Source of the DNA: Pascua guehoae
Taxonomy: Eukaryota > Basidiomycota > Tremellomycetes > Trichosporonales > Trichosporonaceae
NCBI GenBank assembly: GCA_001600415.1
Contig: BCJX01000009.1
Span: 62,001-126,000 of the forward strand
Length of the DNA: 64,000 nt
Direction of reading: 5' to 3'
Made by a program: the position numbers and the translations under genes. Shown here in pieces: positions 10,671 through 22,287 of this stretch (the stretch's first letter is position 1; each line of letters begins with the position of its first letter). Under the pieces are notes generated by a model. The model worked only from the letters and a program-made list of their open reading frames with translations. It had not been told where the DNA came from and did no database searches.

Positions 10671-10960
10671 GACTGCCAGGCAATCGTTCACCCGTCCACT
10701 GCAACTCCTTTGCGATTGTGGTGTTACTCGGCATAGCTCTTCTACCCAGCCAGCCAGCCGCCTTCTCCTCGTCAAATCTAGAACATCAGTGTTCGACGCG
10801 GCAGGCTCCAGAAGGCCAGGAGAACCATCATGGGCATGGTGTCGTCATGGCCTGCCCTCGGACACACTGACTTCAACATCCACATTCTCATTCACATTTA
10901 GTTGCCTTCCTGCCACGCCCCCAAGTACGCCCAAAGCTGTTTTGAACTACATAGGCATTA
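10671..10960. other. Intergenic region
   Basis: The 290 bases between the tRNA-Ser terminator and the 3' end of the ADP-ribosylglycohydrolase gene hold no feature I can support. Confidence 0.5.
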
Positions 10961-12589
10961 CTAGAACCCGCCAAACCACCCAGTCCTGCTAGTCCTGCTT
11001 TCCTTTGCACGTTGCTTGGCCGCCTCCTCTTCCTTTAGAATCACCTTGTGCGCGTCCTCTGCCATCCTTGCCTGGAGTTCCATAAACTTTCGCTCCACCT
11101 GGCCCGTCAGCTTGCGCGCCCTGTTCGTCGCCAAACTCACCTGCTCGGGGGTGAGGAACCCCTTCCCTCCATCCGGGTGCGTATCCTTGTCCTCTTTCCC
11201 ATTATAGCTGCCCTCCTTGATATCCAGAACGATACAGAGCGCCTCGGCCTTGGTGAGCAGCCACTCGCCATGGAGCAGTCCGTCGCGCCACTGGGGCGGG
11301 AGGGCGCGGTAGCCGAGGTACGCGCCCAGAAGAGCACCGGCAAAGCACGCGTTGGTGTCTGCGTCGCCGCCGCACATGATGAGATCCGTGATGAGGGGCT
11401 CAAACACGCCGAGCGGGGCTGCAACCGAGCGGTTGGCGGCGGTGACGCGCCGCATGGCCTGGCGGAGCAGGAGGATGCCAGAGCCAAACGTCTTGAGGAC
11501 GTAGCCGATGCCCTTGCCGTCGAGGTCGAGGTCGGCGAGCGTTGCGGCCGTCGCGTGCCGGAGGAACTGGGGTGAGCGCAAGTCGCATTGCCTTGTGGTC
11601 GCTATTGTTGCGTCTGCCCCAGCAAGGTCTTCTGGTACCCCATTGTACTGGGGCCCTCGCAGCTAGTTGGGTTCGCGTCGTACTCCACCAACAACACTCC
11701 TTGACACTATCACGTTCTCGACCCTTTCGACGATCCTCGAAGATCCTCAACTACAACCTCAAGCCCGTCTGCAGAGTCCCGGACATACCTCATCAGTATC
11801 GAGACCCGGCTCGCCATCAGTATTCGGGCCCTCTGCGCGGAAACTGCCCTCGAGATTGCTATACGCCACTACAGCACCTGCAATGACGAGATCCACCTGA
11901 GCCTCGTCGTCAACCTCTCCGCGAAGGAGGCCGCGAACGAGGGCCGTACCGGCCATGCACGCGACGGCGCAGCGGGGGTCGACATGCGTGACGCGCGAGT
12001 ACCTTGCGGCAATCTCGTACGTGTCGTCGAGCGTGTGGTGGACGCAAATGACGCCGAGGGGGTGGGTGCGCATGAGGCTGCCGTTGGGGGCAATGTTGTA
12101 GTTGCTCTTGCGCCAGACGTCGTGTGCGGTGGCGACGGGGTCGGTGAGATAGTCCTTGTTGCGCACAATGGTCCCGACCGTCTGACCGAGGCCGAGCGGG
12201 GGTGTATCGAGCGCACGCAGGCCCATGTCGACCCACACGCGGAGGCGCGCGGCGAGGTCGGACGGGTCCAGCGTCCCGTTGTGCAGGTACGAGAGGAGAA
12301 TGAGCAGCGAGTGGTCCGTGTCGTCTGTCCACTCGCCGGCCCGGTGCTTGAGCCGGTGCATGTCCTGCGCAAACTGTGTCGCCGAGGGGAGGAGCGTAAA
12401 CTTGCCACTGGGATACTCGGACGCCGCGCGCCGCGCAGAGAGAAACTCGGTGTACAGCCCAATCGCGTCGCCGAGCGCAGAGCCCACCAGCACGCCGACG
12501 GCCCGGTCGTGCAGCGTCGCCTGCGCAAGGGCGGTCAGTTGGTCGGGGCCGAGTGTGTTCCGCATCCGTGAGGGTCGTGGCGAGGACAT
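10961..12589 (-). CDS. ADP-ribosylglycohydrolase family protein
   Basis: Exons 12589-11789 and 11566-10961; 468 aa. The 222-nt intron starts GTATGT and ends CTCACCCCAG, and both sides are in phase 0. The family removes ADP-ribose from proteins or small molecules using a binuclear Mg centre. Landmarks: GSALGDAIGLYTEF at about 36-49, the metal-binding acidic motif WTDDTDHSLLI near 86, the loop LGVICVHHT, and the C-terminal metal motif MCGGDADTNACFAGALLGAYLG near 330. Residues after about 405 form a charged, probably helical extension (RKLTGQVERKFMELQARM...EEEAAKQRAKE) ending GWFGGF, which is longer than the core family and unexplained. The active-site acidic residues appear intact. Substrate (ADP-ribosylserine, -arginine or O-acetyl-ADP-ribose) cannot be assigned. 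Confidence 0.87.
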
Positions 12590-13199
12590 TGTGGAAAGAG
12601 TGGGTGGTGCAAAGGTCTAATCATGGTTTGGAGGTTGGTTGTCGATCGGTGGGTGAGGCGGTGCGCCCATGCCAATGGTCTGGCCATTCTACGGGTGGTC
12701 AGGTGAGACAGGCCAATTCGCCACTGGGCGGCGAGAGGCACATCGCATTATGCTCTGGGCCATGGCGTTGCTTTGGGCGACCCCCCCAACCATTGTCGAG
12801 TCCGAGTCAGGTGCGTGTCGTCGCGCTGGACCTTAGGTTGCCTCGGAGTCGGAGTTCCAAAGCGGAGTGCGGGCAGCGGGCACTATCGGCCATTCGGTGG
12901 CCGAACGCCGGAACCAAACAAACGCCGACGCCAAGGACACACTATGGGCCACACATGCCGTGTCCAACGCGTCCTTGTGTACAATGGACGCTGCACCACT
13001 TTGACGCCTGTATCACGTATCACGCATTCATTCGTCAATCTCCTCTACAAGACTCGTGCACATTTCGTATCTCCATGCTCGTTTCAGCTTTTTTGCGTCT
13101 TGTCATCGTTTATCTTGTTGTGGACGTGGTTCGTGGTCATTTTCGGCCGTGGTGGTTTTGGACTTGGGTCGTGGCTCGCCTGTGATTCATGACTCGCAT
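12590..13199. other. Intergenic region
   Basis: The 610 bases between the ADP-ribosylglycohydrolase start and the 3' end of the Pro/Ala-rich gene contain no supported gene. The distal part (about 13060-13180) is T-rich, which may belong to the 3' region of the neighbour. Confidence 0.45.
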
Positions 13200-14902
13200 T
13201 CAACGAGCAGTCTGGGTCGTCTCGGCGCCAAGGTCGCTGTTGTTGAGCGCGAGGTCAATGTGGGGCGCTGCAGCGTCCTCGACGGGCGTGTACGGAGGAG
13301 GCGGGGGCTCGGTAGTGTCCTCGGCGTCTTCGGCTGCTTCCTGTGCCTTGCTGGAGGTGGGGGCGGGGACGGGAGCAGCAGCGGTCGAAGACGAGGCAGC
13401 GGGCACTGGTTCGGCTGCAACAACTGGAGCCGGAGGGCCGGCAACGGCGGCGGGCTCAGCAGGGGGCGTAGGGAGAGGGGCAGGAGTGGACGCGGGGGCA
13501 GACGACGCAGGCGCAGCGGACTGAACAGGTTCAGCAGGAGCAATCGACTGAGCTGGAGCAGGCTCAACAGGCGCAGCCGGCGCTGCGACCGGGGCTGCAG
13601 CAGCGGGTTTTTCAGACACCGGTGCAGGAGCTGCTGCTGCCTGGGGAGGAACCTCTGCGGCAGCAGCGGGGGCGACTGGAGCAGCCGGGGCAGGGGCAAC
13701 GGGCTGGACGGGAGCTGCAACTGGGTGTTGATACGCGACGGGAGTTGGGAACTTGACGCTTCCGATGGTGCTCTGGGGACGAGGCTTCACCTGAGGACTG
13801 GGGAACTGGAGCGGACCTTGAGGCTTTGGCAGAGTCGGCGCGGCAGACTGAGCTGGTGCCGACGCTGCGGCAGGCTTGGTGGCTGCCGCCGCGGCGACCG
13901 CAGCGGCTCCCACACCGACGGCGGCTGTGGCCAGTGCGGCATGGGGCGCCGAGGAGGGCTTCTGCTGAGGGGGAGCTGGTGCGGCGGCGGGCGCGCTCGG
14001 GCGCGGGGGACGAGTAGGGCTGTGGCTCGGGCTGGGACGTGCGGGGAGGGCCGGGGGCGGGGGGTGCGGGGACGTCTGGGGCGAGTACTCTGCCTGTCCG
14101 GCCGGGAAGAGCACCTCGGCGACGGTGGGGGTGTGTGGCGTGCCCTTGCTGGGTGGCGGGGAGGGGGGTGGGGAACCCACGGCCGTGACAGCGCTCGGGG
14201 GNGGNGGGGGNGGGGGTGAGCCGGGCAGCGAGCTGGTGCTGGGGCGAGCACCGTGGGCGCTCGTGCCCGCGCCCTGGCCAGACCAAGCGGGCTCGAGCTG
14301 GCTCGGCACGTGGCCCTGGCCATACTGGCCACCACCCTGGGTCTTGTTCTCGTGGTGGTCCTGGTAGCCCAACGCGGTGGCGCCGGCGTGGATAAAGCCC
14401 GAGATCCACGAGCGGCGGTGCTTCTTGCCCGACGACGGCGAGAGGCCCTGCTGGCCCGAGGGGGGCGGGGGTGCGTTGGCGGTCGAGAATGACTGGCCGC
14501 CTGGGAATGTCTGGACACCTGGGCCCGTTGGGGGCGCTGGGTGAGCGGCAGCGTACCCAGGGTTGACGGTCGCGTTGACAGCGTGTGCATACTGAGCCGC
14601 CGACTGCTGAGCCTCGGCGTCACCAGCGTTCAGGCGGTCCTGGAGCGCATTGAGCGAGTCGGGGCGCCCGCCCGGGTACAGTGCTGGGTGTGAGCTGTGG
14701 CTTTGCCCGTGGGCCACAAGTGGGGATGACTGTGGATGCCCAGTGATTCGGAAACGGAGCACAACGTACGAGCGAGAAGGTTGGTGAGCTGCTGGGCGAG
14801 CTTTTGGCCAGGGTCGTCATTGAAGAGACCGCGGTCGGAGCCGAGGGCGCGGTCAGAGCTCGGCGCGGGGTCGGAGCTGGGAGAGCGGTCGGGGCTGCCC
14901 AT
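13200..14902 (-). CDS. Pro/Ala-rich low-complexity protein of unknown function
   Basis: Exons 14902-14770 and 14683-13200; 538 aa. The 86-nt intron runs GTACGT to CTCACACCCAG and joins ...LTNLLA to PLYPGGRPDSLNAL in phase. Residues 1-30 are Ser/Asp-rich. A short helical segment (GQKLAQQLTNLLAPLYPG, then NALQDRLNAGDAEAQQSA) may be the only folded part. A basic patch GKKHRRSWISGFIHAGATALGY follows, then over 350 residues of Pro/Ala/Val/Ser-rich sequence ending in an acidic, Pro-rich tail. Three ambiguous bases (14202, 14205, 14211) lie in a G-run, so a few codons are undefined. A run of 15 G (sense C) lies 36 nt upstream of the ATG. I recognise no family; a membrane- or actin-associated scaffold is possible but unsupported. 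Confidence 0.65.
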
Positions 14903-17120
14903 GGCTGGATGCAAAGAGTGAGGAGGATCTGTGACGAGGGGGGGGGGGGGGGCTGAGCCGTTGATCGAGTTGTCTCTATGATGGGATGGGGATGAGAAGA
15001 GACGAGACGAGACGTATGGTGATGCAAACGCAATGCAATGCAAGGTGGGGGTGATGGAGGATGGAGCACCGTGAACGCCACCAGGCGCCGTCGTGTCGCA
15101 TCAGTCGCGTCAATCGTGGTTCCAGATCCAAATAAAGGGAGAACCGTGCCACTTGGGCCCCCATCGCTCCCATCATCCCATTGGAGTGCTGTATCGAATG
15201 CAAGTTATTTCACCCACTCACAATGCATCTTGGTACAGTGTTATGACAGTCGGTTCGATGTGTCGTTATCTACTTGCCTTTGGGCATACAGTAACTGAAC
15301 ACCTTGGCAGGTATCGGTAGCTCTTCATTGTCCTCAGCGGCCAACGCCGAATCATTAGCCTCGGGATGAGCCACTACATACCTTGCAGTCGGTTTTGATG
15401 ACATCAATGGCTTTGATAAAGGTGAGCAGTGATCAATAAAGCGTCAGCTCGAGGCAAAGTAAATGGGAGCCCGCTGTTCCTGTGCTCGACCTAAACGTCT
15501 CACACACTTGAACGGTGATATCCAAGAACAAACCCGACCTCTGCTGGAATGGGCCCAAAGCGCAGCTCCCGATGTAAGCCATGTGATACCTCGCTTACAC
15601 GCTGAGCCTTCCCGACAATGGGCTACGAGCGGGCAAGGACTGGCGATGGACAGCGGTAAATAGGTAGCCGAGGGAAGCCACAGTGTCGCTGTTGTGAAGA
15701 CCGAGGATACTGAGGAGTTTGGTACGGACCTTGGAAGGTATGTCGACCTCCTCCCTTGGAGTCGATCAGAAGGATAGTCGGGGTTAAGCCAGTTGGATAC
15801 CCAATTGAGAAGAGTCGTACAAGCAGTATCGGACACGCGACTGCAAAATTGTTACGAGAGTCAAAGATCGAAGGGGTCTTGGCGGCGACCAAAGTTGTCA
15901 ACACGCCGCTGCTGTTGGCGGAAGACCAACGTGAACCACACACAGGTAACAAGTTAGAGACCGGCCGACTGTAAGCGGACGTTGGCCTTCCAATGGCGTT
16001 CACACGATCAAGTCGTGGACGCCCGACAAGACTCTGGTGACAGCGACGGCTTCCCATCCCCAAAGAATGAAACCAGCTGCTAGTGAGTAGCCTTTCCCTG
16101 GAAACAATGGTTAAGAGTGCAAGAGTTGCCTTCTGGGCCTCACAGAGGCGTTAGTCTGCGGCTAACAACTGTAGGCGGAGGTGAAACCACTTATGGCGGT
16201 GGCGGTGGCTTCTCAGCCGCCTCAGGGCTCGCAAAGCAAAGGCCGGTGTTAACCATGAAATCCTCCTCTCGGCCCGTTTGGAAGGGTTTCCAAAGTACAC
16301 AAACAGGACGAGCGACGGACACACCTTGGGCACATCTTACGTGCCGCTCTATGGAGCGGACCGAGGCCACCTTTCAACTGGTCAAGCAGCATGAGTGGGG
16401 TCACAGGTTGGGGCCGTGGCGCCCACGCCACCACCATAGCACCAGTGGCGCCACATTTTTACCAACTACTGCCGCACCAAACATTGCACCAAGGCTGGGG
16501 CTTGCTGGACGCCCTGAGCCAAGATCTCCACGATCCAATGAGGCGTCTAATGAGACTGGGGTGTTTCTCTCATTCTGGATCCGAACACTCGGCACGCTAA
16601 GAGAAGAATCCGAAGCGGGGGGTTTCCTGTTAGTTGCGGTTCGAAAGATCTAACGGTCAAACCTGCCAAGCATCGCGCCGATGTTGTCCCCCAACGTCCC
16701 ACAGTGCCAGTACGTCAACCTCGTCTAGCTCGTCTATCGTCTATATCTGCGAGGACACCTGGCCAGGGAAGCGCCGAAGCGTACAGGGCATCTAGTTGTC
16801 ACGGTAGCTTACATACGAACGAGGTAAACCCGAAACAGCCATAGAGACCCAATATATTAAAAGTTCTACAGAATTACTGTACAACCATGCCGTGCGCGCA
16901 CCCGCTGCGCGCCGCGGCCATGGTGGAAGGAAAAGAGCTGTTACTCGTAGGGAGGGTTAGGGTGTGGACGCCGCCAGCGGCGCCACTGCCCCAGAGATAT
17001 TTCAATGCCGCAGTCGCGGAGGGACGCGCCAACACGCCGCCGGATGGTGCAAGCACTCTTTGACGTGTGGCCGACGAATCACTGATGTGGGGTTGTGTGC
17101 CGCTGTTTCGGCGTGGTCGG
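14903..17120. other. Gene-poor 2.2-kb stretch
   Basis: This region lies upstream of the Pro/Ala-rich gene and downstream of the CRAL-TRIO gene. It begins with a 15-base G-run (14938-14952) and continues with sequence of lower GC and no long open frame. Several 150-450 nt frames exist on both strands but none shows a domain or a splice-linked partner. I see no terminal repeats or tRNA. It could be a decayed mobile element, but nothing in it proves that. Confidence 0.45.
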
Positions 17121-18442
17121 TCACCACGCATACCCCGCCTTGAAGAGGCGTTCGGGCCGACCGACAATAGGGTCGCCGAGGTCGCGCCATTGCTGAAGGC
17201 TGACTGCACGGTTCCGCTTGCAGACTGCGAGGAGTGCGGGCCAGTACGAGTCGTGGTCGTATGGCATCTGCATGTCAGTCAACGCTTCAGCTGCACTGCT
17301 TGCCGTGCATGGGCGGCGTTACTCACGTCAAAGGTGCCGCCGCAGTCCCTGAGGAGTACGTCCTGCTTGACGATGCCTTCTTCAATCAACTGTGGTCCAT
17401 TGGCGATCCTGAACTTGAGTCTCCTCCAGGCGTTGGGGTCGAACATGGGCTGCATGATCTTCACCCAAGCCTTCATGGTCCACGACAGGCCTTCGAGGAC
17501 GAACATGCTGGCAAACTCGGGATAGTACTCGTCGAGGATGCGAACAAAGTGTTTGGTCACCTTGTTACTCTTTGAGATGCCCTTGCCTTGGTTGAAGGAG
17601 AAGATGGAGAACATCGAACTGCCACCATGTCAGCATCGAGGCCGAGTTGCCGTCGACTTTGCACACTCACGTCACGCCGTCCGCGGTCAGGTCCTTTGCA
17701 CGCTCGCACATGAAGAGCTAGAGGTCAGCCGGCTGGTCCGATGGCGGGGTCGACAAGAGTACCTACAAGTGGCAGCGAGCGACGCTTATCTGCGTCCACA
17801 GTGTTGCGTGCTGGGAAAATGTACACAATCGGTTGTCCGTCGGTTGTAAACCCTTGGACGTAGTACATGCCACTCCGGAGCTGCGAGCAATGAGCAACTC
17901 TGTCTAGCCCGCACGCGACCGCAAGCGTACCTCGTCTTCACACTCCTTGGCCATGGCATCAATGTCGTCCATGCGCATGGTACGTCGCCAGACGATGCAC
18001 CGCTCGACTTGACGAATGGCCTCGGAGATATGTCCGCGGTGGGCTGGGGTGGTCAGCTAGTCGTCCGTGTTCGGTCTCTCTCGCTCTCTCCCTGGTCTGG
18101 GGCCGAATCCTCACCCCTGAGAAACCTGTAGAGATCGTCAGCTCTGCTCTGTGTGTACGCCAGTAAGCAACTCACGCCAACAATGTCTCTTGGGACTAGC
18201 GAGTGTCAGCTTGCCGTCGCAGTGCCAGTGGCTACGCGACCTACGAGGTACATCATCTCCCGTTCACACAGCGGCTCCATCTCTGTGGAGCCCTCCTTGA
18301 CAGGCAGCTTGTGACCGGGGCGGTGAAAGTAGTTCCTGAACGCGTCGAGGGCATGACGCTCCGAGTCGTTTGGCCATGACGCACGGCTCGCCGTGCGGTA
18401 GGGAGGCGCAAAGAGCTGCAGGGGATAGTTGGCGTAGGCCAT
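17121..18442 (-). CDS. CRAL-TRIO (Sec14-like) lipid-transfer protein
   Basis: Eight exons: 18442-18245, 18195-18176 (20 nt), 18125-18115 (11 nt), 18043-17931, 17880-17767, 17717-17671, 17618-17327, 17267-17121; 313 aa. Introns are 49-71 nt and most end CTGAC-(N6-11)-AG. The CRAL-TRIO N-terminal helix is built across the two microexons: MMYL + SQETLLA + FLR + AHRGHISEAIRQVE, giving the typical LLAFLRAH motif. The lipid-binding domain follows: GMYYVQGFTTDGQPIVYIFPAR, FMCERAKDL, KHFVRILDEYYPEFASMFV, IMQPMFDPNAWRRLKFRI. The last exon adds DHDSYWPALLAVCKRNRAV. The family exchanges phosphatidylinositol and other lipids at membranes; the ligand cannot be told. No signal peptide is seen, so it is probably cytosolic. 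Phase agreement at all seven junctions is strong support for the microexons. Confidence 0.85.
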
Positions 18443-21400
18443 GATGGTTGGGCGAGCAAAAGCTGGGTTGGTTCAAACGAGTGTGACGCTTTTGTCGATC
18501 TCTCTCTCTGAGAGGGCAAGTGTTGTGGGATAGATAGAAGATGGGGAGATATCAAAAGGGGTAATCCTGGTCGATCGAGTGTTATCTTAACCGAAAGTGG
18601 GGTGGGGTAACGACCTATGCGTGCGCGCGGCTATGGGGTCTTCGTCAGCACTGACAGATGGCTCTGTGCGGCCAAAAGGCAAAACGTTTACGCACCTGTG
18701 CAGATGTGCAGGGAGTAGGCAAGCAAGTGGAAGGGAGTGGCGAGTCGAGCACGGTCAATGGTCCTAAATACACCTTGCGCCTCGTCACACGAGGCTGCAG
18801 CCCATACCCACATGGTCACCATATTTGCGCCGTCATGCATTTGCGTCGCATCGTAACACGACCTGCCTAACTGCTTGCTGCAACTCTGCCGTATGCCCGA
18901 TGCGAAGAGAGGCGTATCCAGGAACCCGGTTCTGTCGGCCTGACCGTCGCCGCACAAGTCGGTCCGCGGATTTATGTCGGCCAAAAGCGACAGGCGGCGA
19001 CGAGGCGGCACGCCCCACTGCCGCCACCAACGACGGACGCCATAATCAAAAACACCCAGGCACGCACACCAAGGCTAGCACACCAAGGCTAGCTGCTACC
19101 TGCAACCTTGCTGTTGCCGAGTCGCCTGCACGGCTGCCTCCACTAGTGTCTTACCGGTACGTGCATTTAGAGCGCCAGTACGCCAGTACAGCCAGGGCAT
19201 GCATACCTGTAGGCATTAAAGGGTCTGCTCCACTCGTTGCACGTTCCTGCTCGAGCAGGACCCATGGCATGTTTGGCCATCGGCATCTCTGCAGGGTATC
19301 CATGGCAGGCAAAAACCTCATTGGATGTCAAGGGGGGCAGACGACATCCCACTGGTGTCCCCCAGATTTTAACGTGGTCATGGTGGGCCATGCTGTAGCC
19401 CACGGTAATAAGCCCCAGACGTGGTATATCGATCGCTTTTGGAGCAGTTTACGGATGGTTCCTGGTCAGGGGATGGACACCACCCCTGAGAAGAAGCCAG
19501 TTTACAAACAGAAACAGACGTCGCTTCCAACCACTACACCGGTAAAGTTTTGATGATCCGGTCAGACGCCAGCGACCATGTGCAGTAACGTTATAGAGCT
19601 CCAAACTCCGCGCCTCCCGGGAATGCAAGTGCCAACGCGCCAACGACGACGCGCAAGACGACGCGTTGGCGCCACCGCCGCCGTCTCCACATCGCCATTG
19701 ACATCCACGCGTGTCGCCCGCCTTGGCATGAGTCTGTCACATGGCCACCACATTTGGTTTAGGCTTTCACATTCCAGACCATTCAACATTGGGGGCAGCG
19801 CAGCCAGCTCATCGCGTCACTCTTCACTCTCGGTGGCCGGTCATATGTATTGCCCTATTGGGAAAACTGCACAAGCAGGACAACGATGCCAAAACCCTGG
19901 TGATTCTTGAAGGCGTTCCAAACTGCAGGGTTTCAGGTCGACATAAGGGGCATCTGGCCAGGTGGGAGGGTCATCGGTGGCCGCTCGGCCGGGGATCAAG
20001 ATGATGAGGTGGTGGTTCTGCCGTGTGAAGGACTGTGCGGCCGGTCCAACTCACGGTGCGAGCCGAGTACTGTGGTGATGCCCGGAGCATTCCCCATCTC
20101 TCATGTGACTCTCTGTTAACCGCGTATTGAGGGAAGTCGCGCCCAGTCTCCGTGCAACGGTGCACGGGTTGGAGGCGGGGATGGATGCGCAAGTCCTTGA
20201 CGTTCTGGCCTGCCTGGCAGATTCTTGCAACTCTCCACGAATGCGCCATGGGTCAGCTGGTATGAGCCCGGGACCACCGAACCGCCGCTCTCCCTTTAAG
20301 GTTTGGCCGCGACGATGTAGAGTTCGTTCGGAAGCCGAAACTATAATGCTAGCGCCTGCCGTTGCAGAGGACTGACGACACGCGATGGTTTCATTTCGGG
20401 GGCCTGAAACGCAGTGTGATCAGACACGAAATCGAAGCTTCTGCGAGTGCGACGAGCGGCTCACCACCGACCACTGGCCGAGGTCGTCGCGAGGGACAGG
20501 GACAGAAAAACGGCCAGCACGTGCAGCATGCCCAGCGCTTGGCATGCTCCTGCCGAGCCTGTTGCTGGGCGATATGACATCACTGCGCAATGTGCAACCT
20601 TTCGCCGAAAGTTGGCAGGCGGCCAAACGTGTTGCAAAGTCCGGCCCCGCACCTGTGACAAACCTGATTCTTGCCAGTGTTCTTTAACGCCATTGTGAAA
20701 CGCGTGTGCTCAGTGGCATTCTTAAATGCGTGTTCTTCGTGTCATTGTTCATGGAATTGTAACCGAGAATCTTAGCAGGTACGGGATGCAACGACTCACC
20801 AAGGTGGCGTCGGTCTTACCTGTAACATGGACGACAGGGTACGCATACACTTGCCTCCAAGGTGTGGACATGCCTGTGTCTTGCACTCGGTCGGGCTGAA
20901 TCCAATGTCGACATAGGGTGCATGCCCGTGTTGACGGCGTGAAGCGGCGACAACGATACGGCCACAAAAGCACAACCTCTGTGTCTGAGGGATAGCAGGA
21001 GCCTCGACGCAATTGGCCATGTGACATGTTGGGGCAGCCATATAGCCAACCTGTTGGACACTTGCCTGCAGCGCATGCAGCTACTTGGTGAGATGGACAT
21101 GATACACATCCCGACAGATCTGCGTGCGATCTACAGATTATTCGATAGCGTTACATGGCCAATCGTCGCTGATCCCGATCAAAAGGGATGGACAAGAAGG
21201 AAGAAAACCGAACCTGACGTCATGTCACACTCGGCCATCGCTATCTGATATCACATATTTTGGGATCATACGCTGCTCAGTCTCATCTGTGCGTTGTCGT
21301 GTCGGCTAGGTATGCTCTGCATATGACAGTCAGTTGCGCCTCGAGGCTTACGAGGTCGACGGGGTGTACCACTTGACACTGTGTGCCTGCTCACTAGCAC

Positions 21401-22287
21401 AGTGTGGAGCGTGACTCAGTCGCGAGCTCCTGCAGAACGAGGCCAAGCAACACGGCAAGGCGTTCAAGTCACTGCGCCTCGACTGGCGACCCCGTGATCG
21501 TCTCGTTCCGCTCATCGCTCGCTGTGCGTTCCTGGCAGTTGCGCGAAGCAGTGCCTTCGCCGTCGTGTGTATGGTTTGAATGCCAAAGTCAGAGGCGACT
21601 CTGACTCGGGTACTAGCCACGTCATTATTTGTTGTTTTTCCCTTATCTCGGATCTCACTCGTTGTTCCACTAGGATTCCAACTTTTTGGGAAACGGAAGC
21701 AAATTACCCCACAATGGGTCCTACCCCGCACTGCACCAAACAACAGAGAGAGAGAGAGGCTGGCTGGCTGGTGCACGCTGGGCTGGGGGGGTCCATCCGT
21801 TGGGTGCCAGCTCCTGTGGCTACAAACACAACATGGATGCCAACATCGCAATCCATCTCTGTCCACTCATCCATCTGTCCACAAACAACCCAGCACACGA
21901 CCAACATTTCACGACCCACCGTCTTTTCTCCCCTTCTGTCTCTCTCAGGCCTAGCTATACCCCATCCTCATCCTCCCTCTTGACACACCCCGCATCACCC
22001 ATACACCTCCAGGTTCCAAAGCACACAGCGTAAGCCGCCTGCATTCCTCGTGTGCCCGATCCCAAACATCATCGCTGATCACCCAACGCCCCGTTCCCCT
22101 CCTGTTGCCTTCTACTGCTGCTCTCTCCCGAACATTCCTGTCGCTCTTCGGCATGCCTGCGGATCTATGGCCCTCCCGCCGATCCATCTCACCCTCGTCA
22201 TCATGTGTACACCTGTGCAGCACCAAACACAAGACCGCTATCATCCAAGCGACACCAAAACCAACCCACCCAATCCAAACAACCACA
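18443..22287. other. 3.8-kb stretch with no recognisable gene
   Basis: This is the largest gene-free interval of the window, between the divergently placed CRAL-TRIO gene and CKS1. Open frames reach 242 codons (18825-19553, +) but codon use looks random and no domain is seen. A 13-base direct repeat (CACACCAAGGCTA) occurs twice near 19060-19090. The last 300 bases upstream of CKS1 are C-rich and G-poor and probably include its promoter and leader. An unrecognised non-coding RNA or decayed element remains possible. Confidence 0.45.

Noticed and set aside
13056..14219. 387-codon plus-strand frame opposite the Pro/Ala-rich gene
   Set aside because: Its Gly/Arg/Ser composition is the antisense of Pro/Ala codons. 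The minus-strand frame has a splice-supported start and continuous structure.
14903..17120. Transposable element remnant
   Set aside because: Lower GC and broken frames are suggestive, but I saw no terminal repeats, target-site duplication or transposase or reverse-transcriptase motif.
18825..19553. 242-codon plus-strand frame
   Set aside because: No domain, no splice partners, and overlapping frames of similar quality on both strands.
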